From Myxococcaceae bacterium (GTDB lineage Bacteria; Myxococcota; Myxococcia; Myxococcales; Myxococcaceae): 64,000 bases of DNA. This document shows positions 60,688-64,000 of this stretch, piece after piece. A program made the position numbers and the translations under genes. Within the stretch, counting starts at the first letter, position 1, and each line of letters begins with the position of its first letter. The stretch spans positions 92,494 through 156,493 of the forward strand of contig JADGRA010000016.1 of assembly GCA_017881265.1 (NCBI GenBank), read 5' to 3'. The notes below the pieces were generated by a model, which did no database searches, had not been told where the DNA came from, and was given only the letters and a program-made list of their open reading frames with translations.

Positions 60688-61748
60688 GGCTGGGGCTTGG
60701 CCCGGCGGCGCACTTCGACGCGGCCTTCCGCCTGCAGCGACACCTCCACCGGAAGGAACCGTTCCACCACCGCACGGGTGGCTTCGAGGTGGGGGGTGAC
60801 ACGCGCGGTGGTGAAGCGCGTGGAGCCCGGCTCGACCGCGCCAAGGGTCCCAGCGGCGAGGAGGGCCGCGGGCAGGAGAATCTGGTCGGCCAGCCTCTCA
60901 TCGAGCGCACCGGCGGACTCCATGAAGGCCGCCAGGGCAGAAGCGGCGCGCATGCCCACCTCCTCCGGCGCCTCCCCGCGCTCGCCCACCACGGTGAAGG
61001 CGGCGAAGGTGTTTTCGAATTGGGCGCGGATGAAGACGACACACCCGGCGGTGCGCCCGACGGGCAGCGGCAGATTTTCCGCGCTGCAGTAGATGCCCCG
61101 CTCCCGCAGTGCGCTCACCGCGGCCCGCGTGGCCCGGCCCGCCACGTCGAAGGGCATGCCTCCCACCAGGGCACGCACCGCCACGTCATGCAGCGTGCCG
61201 CGCGCCGGGACCTCCACCCGCAGCGGCGGCGGGCCCAGGGCTTCCACGCTGGCCCGGAATTCCCCGACACCGTCCGGCGAGAAGCCCGCCTGCAGCAGGG
61301 ACAGCGAGGCGCGAAGGCCATAGGCGCCCACCAGCGGGAGCCAGGCCCAGGCCAGGTGGTGGTAGGAGGTGCCCTGCGGCGCGTGGGTGAGTCCCCGCAG
61401 CCGCACCGTCCCCCCGCCGGCCAGCGCCAGCGGGAAGGCCAGCATCTGAAATACCAGGGGCGCGCTGCCGGTGGGCCCCAACTCGAGGACGTAGTCCCCG
61501 CGGCGCAGCGGCGCGGGGGTGAAGGCCACCTCCAGGCCGCCCAGGGCGGCGCCCTCCGCGGTGCCGCCCACCGCTTCCGCTGCGCGCAAAAGGGCCAGGT
61601 GCCGCGGACGCAGCCCCGGCGAGGGCCGCTCGGCGCGAAACCCCTGCAGGCGGAAGGGGGAGCCGGTGACGAGCGCGAGGGTGAGCGCGGTGCGCAGCAC
61701 CTGGCCGCCGGCGGCGCCGTCCAGTGGAATGGGCAGAGGCAGAGACAC
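60684..61748 (-). CDS. rtcA: RNA 3'-terminal phosphate cyclase
   Basis: 354 residues. Family signatures GAAGGQVLRTALTLALVTG, LTHAPQGTSYHHL and ADQILLPAALLAAG are visible, with the adenylated histidine expected in TPHLEAT near the C-terminus. Converts RNA 3'-phosphates to 2',3'-cyclic phosphates using ATP. No RtcB ligase or RtcR activator gene is nearby. GTG start; downstream 4-bp overlap with sppA (60684-60687) is an unusual pairing. Confidence 0.92.
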   Translation of the reverse strand: MSLPLPIPLDGAAGGQVLRTALTLALVTGSPFRLQGFRAERPSPGLRPRHLALLRAAEAVGGTAEGAALGGLEVAFTPAPLRRGDYVLELGPTGSAPLVFQMLAFPLALAGGGTVRLRGLTHAPQGTSYHHLAWAWLPLVGAYGLRASLSLLQAGFSPDGVGEFRASVEALGPPPLRVEVPARGTLHDVAVRALVGGMPFDVAGRATRAAVSALRERGIYCSAENLPLPVGRTAGCVVFIRAQFENTFAAFTVVGERGEAPEEVGMRAASALAAFMESAGALDERLADQILLPAALLAAGTLGAVEPGSTRFTTARVTPHLEATRAVVERFLPVEVSLQAEGRVEVRRRAKPQP

Positions 61749-61755
61749 CCTAAGG

Positions 61756-62607
61756 TTACTTCGGTGTAACGGGCTGCTCGCTGGGAGGAGTGAGGTCCGG
61801 AGCCGGCTGTACCTGGGACTTGGGCGTCACGCGGTCATGCGGCGTCGGGACGTCTGCCGGCGGCGTGAGGTCCGGGGGCGGCGCGCGCTGAGTGCCGGGC
61901 TGCCCGGGGGAAGCGTCGGCCGGGGAGGGCCCCGCGTTCACCGGCGTGCCAGCGCCGCTCACCCGGCCGGTGGGACTGAGCTGCCGGCCGAGCTCCAGCG
62001 CCGTGGCGTCGAGCAACGCGCGCAGCTGGTCTCCATAGGGCGAGGCGTTGGAGGCCAGCCCAGCGACGTCCAGCAGCCGCAGCCCCTGGCCCGTACCGGA
62101 GCGCTCGAAGTCCCCCCGCCACACCTCGGTGCCATCGGCCAGAAGGAAAAGGCGTGTGTAGCCGCGCAGGTAAGTCTGGGCAACCGTGCCTTGGGCCTTC
62201 AGCCCGTAGTCCTCGACAACGACTTCCAGCACCGCGTCGGCGCCGGTGGGCTTGAGCCGGTTGTAATCCGGTGGGACGGGCGGGTCGCGCTCGACGAGGA
62301 ACGTCTCCAGCGCGCTGGCCACCTGGCTCGCCGGAACGGCGTTGGACCAGGGGGCCTGGCCACGGAGGGCGACTGCCAGCTGGCTGCGCAGGCGCTCGGA
62401 AACCTCGAACTTGCCGATGGCGGCATTCATCGCGGTCACGAGCTGGGCCTCGGAGGTGCCCACCCCTTGGGCCTTGGGACCGGCGCCGTCGGCCAGCCGC
62501 CCGACGTAGGCCGGACGCTGGACGCGGTCCAGCTCTGCCCCGGTGAGCTGGGTATGGCTGCAGCCGCAGGTGGCCAGCACGGCGAGGCAAGTGGAGCGAA
62601 ATCTCAC
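61756..62607 (-). CDS. Lipoprotein with proline-rich tail, unknown function
   Basis: 283 residues. Signal with cysteines ATCGC (lipid Cys14 or 16), then a structured domain (about 20-215; YTRLFLLADGTEVWRGDFER resembles secreted lipoproteins measured for stress or envelope assembly) and a Pro/Thr-rich, low-complexity C-terminus with two PAPDLTPP/PPPDLTPP units. No family recognised. It is followed by rtcA after 7 bp, so it heads or continues that minus-strand operon. Confidence 0.72.
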   Translation of the reverse strand: MRFRSTCLAVLATCGCSHTQLTGAELDRVQRPAYVGRLADGAGPKAQGVGTSEAQLVTAMNAAIGKFEVSERLRSQLAVALRGQAPWSNAVPASQVASALETFLVERDPPVPPDYNRLKPTGADAVLEVVVEDYGLKAQGTVAQTYLRGYTRLFLLADGTEVWRGDFERSGTGQGLRLLDVAGLASNASPYGDQLRALLDATALELGRQLSPTGRVSGAGTPVNAGPSPADASPGQPGTQRAPPPDLTPPADVPTPHDRVTPKSQVQPAPDLTPPSEQPVTPK

Positions 62608-62662
62608 GCGGACCGACAGCGTATACCGCCGGAGGCGGGGCGGTCACCGAACGCGGGAGACG

Positions 62663-64000
62663 TCACACCAGCAGAGCGGCCGCCTCGCCCGGGTCCAGGG
62701 GAACGCGGGCGTTTTCCCGCGCCCGGGCGTCCCGCAGGGCCTCCAGGTGTGCCCGCACCGCCGGGTAGCGCTCGGCCACCCGGGCGAAGTCCTCCTCGGG
62801 AAGCCGCAGCAATGAGGTGCGTTGAAGGGCCCGCACCGTGGCCACCACTGGCTTGCGCCCCAACAGGGAGGACTCGCCGAAGACTTCCCCCTGGCCCAGC
62901 TTCGCCAGGCGGAATCCCCCCCGGGAGACTTCGAGGAGGCCGGCCAGGACGAGGTAGAGGCCATCTCCCTTGCCCCCTTCCCGCAGGACGACGTCTCCGG
63001 CGAGGACGTCGCGAGCGCGAAAACTGGATGCCAGCTCCCGGCGGTCCGCCCGGTTCAGCGGCCGGAACAGCGCCGAGGTGGCCATCAAGTTGCCCACCAG
63101 GCGCTGGCGGCAGAATTTCTTCAGGGCGGTCGCCACACCGGGGTGGCGCAGGGTGAGCTCGGAGAGCAGCGCCGTGGAAATCTCCAGGACGAGCGTCCCG
63201 TCCTGCAGCGCGTCCACCGAGGCCACCCGGGGCGCCCCGGACAACAGCGCCATCTCCCCGAAGAAGTCCCCCTCGGACAGGCGCGCGAGTTCCACCACGC
63301 CCGTCTCCTCCTCGCGCCGCACCGCCACCTGCCCCTCGCAGATGACGTAGAAGGCCTCGCCCGGCGCGTCCTGCTGGAGAATCCGCTCTCCGGCAGAGAA
63401 ACGCCGCAGCGGGCAGCGCTCCACCAATTCCACGAAGGCCTCACTCGACAGGTCCGAGAAGAGGGGGGCCTTGGGCACCGTCCGTGCGAGCGCCTCGGCC
63501 CCGTTGCCGTCGGCCAGGCCCTCGCCCGCGAGCGGCTCGTCCTCGAGCGGCGCGTCGGCGGACAGTGGCGTCTCCGTCGGGGCGGCCTCCAGCGGCTCGT
63601 CGTCGTCGAAGGACAAGTCGATGTAGCGCGCCTCGGGCTGGGCAGGCTCCGGCGCGGTGTCCACCTCCTCGGGCAGTGCCGCCAGCGGCTGCGCGGCCGG
63701 CGCGGGCGGGACGGGCGCGGGGGCGACGGCCGGCGGCGGTGGGCCCGGCTCGGCCAGGGCGAAGCGCGGCACCGCAGGCTTCAGGACGGGCGGCGGCGCG
63801 GGCGCCGCCGTCAGCTCCGTCTCATCGAGCGACAGTTCCAGGAAGCGTGCGCCGGCGGGCCCCACCGCAGCGGCTGCTGGAGCGGCCGCCTCCTCGGCGG
63901 GCTCCGGGACTGGAAACAGCGTCGGCGGCGCGGCGGCCATGGGCGTGGCCGCCTCCGCGGCTGGCGCGTCGGCGGACACCAGCGCGGCGGCCCCATCGGG
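62663..64000 (-). CDS. Tandem cyclic-nucleotide-binding-domain protein (5' end outside window)
   Basis: At least 445 residues; the frame stays open to the window end, so the true start is probably beyond 64000. Visible N-terminal half is acidic and Pro/Ala-rich with two copies of a motif, AR-[FY]-[LI]-[ED]-LS-[LF]-D-[ED] (near 63830 and 63620). The C-terminal half contains two CNB domains: GDFFGEMALLSGAPRVASV (first) and GEVFGESSLLGRKPVVATV (second). The Arg-Ala/Val-[ST] ends are close to cyclic-nucleotide sites in CRP-like proteins, but no DNA-binding domain follows. No signal peptide visible in the available part. Confidence 0.87.
   Translation of the reverse strand, partial: PDGAAALVSADAPAAEAATPMAAAPPTLFPVPEPAEEAAAPAAAAVGPAGARFLELSLDETELTAAPAPPPVLKPAVPRFALAEPGPPPPAVAPAPVPPAPAAQPLAALPEEVDTAPEPAQPEARYIDLSFDDDEPLEAAPTETPLSADAPLEDEPLAGEGLADGNGAEALARTVPKAPLFSDLSSEAFVELVERCPLRRFSAGERILQQDAPGEAFYVICEGQVAVRREEETGVVELARLSEGDFFGEMALLSGAPRVASVDALQDGTLVLEISTALLSELTLRHPGVATALKKFCRQRLVGNLMATSALFRPLNRADRRELASSFRARDVLAGDVVLREGGKGDGLYLVLAGLLEVSRGGFRLAKLGQGEVFGESSLLGRKPVVATVRALQRTSLLRLPEEDFARVAERYPAVRAHLEALRDARARENARVPLDPGEAAALLV

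Overview
The window is GC-rich, densely coding bacterial chromosome with no rRNA, tRNA, prophage, insertion sequence or CRISPR array that I could find. The gene content suggests a myxobacterium or close relative (Myxococcota): Hanks-type kinases, a kinase-universal stress protein fusion, a PilZ protein of the myxobacterial type, an AgmX/PglI-type C-terminal domain, S46 and M13 peptidases, many lipoproteins, GTG starts, and third-position GC so high that antisense frames stay open for kilobases. This assignment is an inference from content, not from a marker-gene comparison.

Layout. 0-4.2 kb: a truncated kinase, a large secreted protein with a Tyr/Pro-rich segment and 13 tandem 9-residue repeats, and a CsgG-family protein. 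4.5-10.3 kb: an HD hydrolase of the small (p)ppGpp-hydrolase type with a coupled small protein, a Tat-exported multicopper oxidase coupled to a DoxX-like protein, an ABC-F ATPase and a DMT exporter. 10.4-18.4 kb: eutC/eutB, a CBS protein, a cyclase-family hydrolase, an ACT-domain protein, an S46 dipeptidyl peptidase and guaA. 18.5-27.4 kb: kinase-Usp fusion with a phosphoesterase, a second CBS protein, and a long minus-strand run (miaB, gamma carbonic anhydrase, cyclic-nucleotide-binding protein, DedA, guaB, TraR/DksA-type protein, hemerythrin). 27.6-29.7 kb: an M13 peptidase.

29.8-33.7 kb is the most striking part: an LPKTG-tailed surface protein encoded next to its likely dedicated sortase, then a small beta-barrel-like protein, an Lpp-like alanine-zipper lipoprotein ending in lysine, and an L,D-transpeptidase. 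Together they look like an envelope-anchoring island in a Gram-negative cell, with sortase-type and Lpp/Ldt-type covalent tethering side by side.

33.8-42.5 kb: a VWA (CoxE-like) protein with a coupled partner, an RNA m5U methyltransferase, a PilZ protein, succinyl-/aceto-acyl CoA transferase A/B subunits, thiolase and rpsA. 42.7-50.6 kb: several secreted or lipoprotein genes, a seven-repeat propeller lipoprotein and an HEXXH peptidase. 50.6-55.1 kb: a beta-oxidation operon (hbd, enoyl-CoA hydratase, two acyl-CoA dehydrogenases) that functionally complements the thiolase and CoA transferase. 55.1-57.2 kb: a CPBP protease and a small rearranged area with a duplicated ~97-bp hairpin element and a truncated paralogue. 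57.2-64 kb: mrp, then tightly overlapping lipoprotein, sppA and rtcA genes, another lipoprotein and a tandem cyclic-nucleotide-binding protein cut by the window end.
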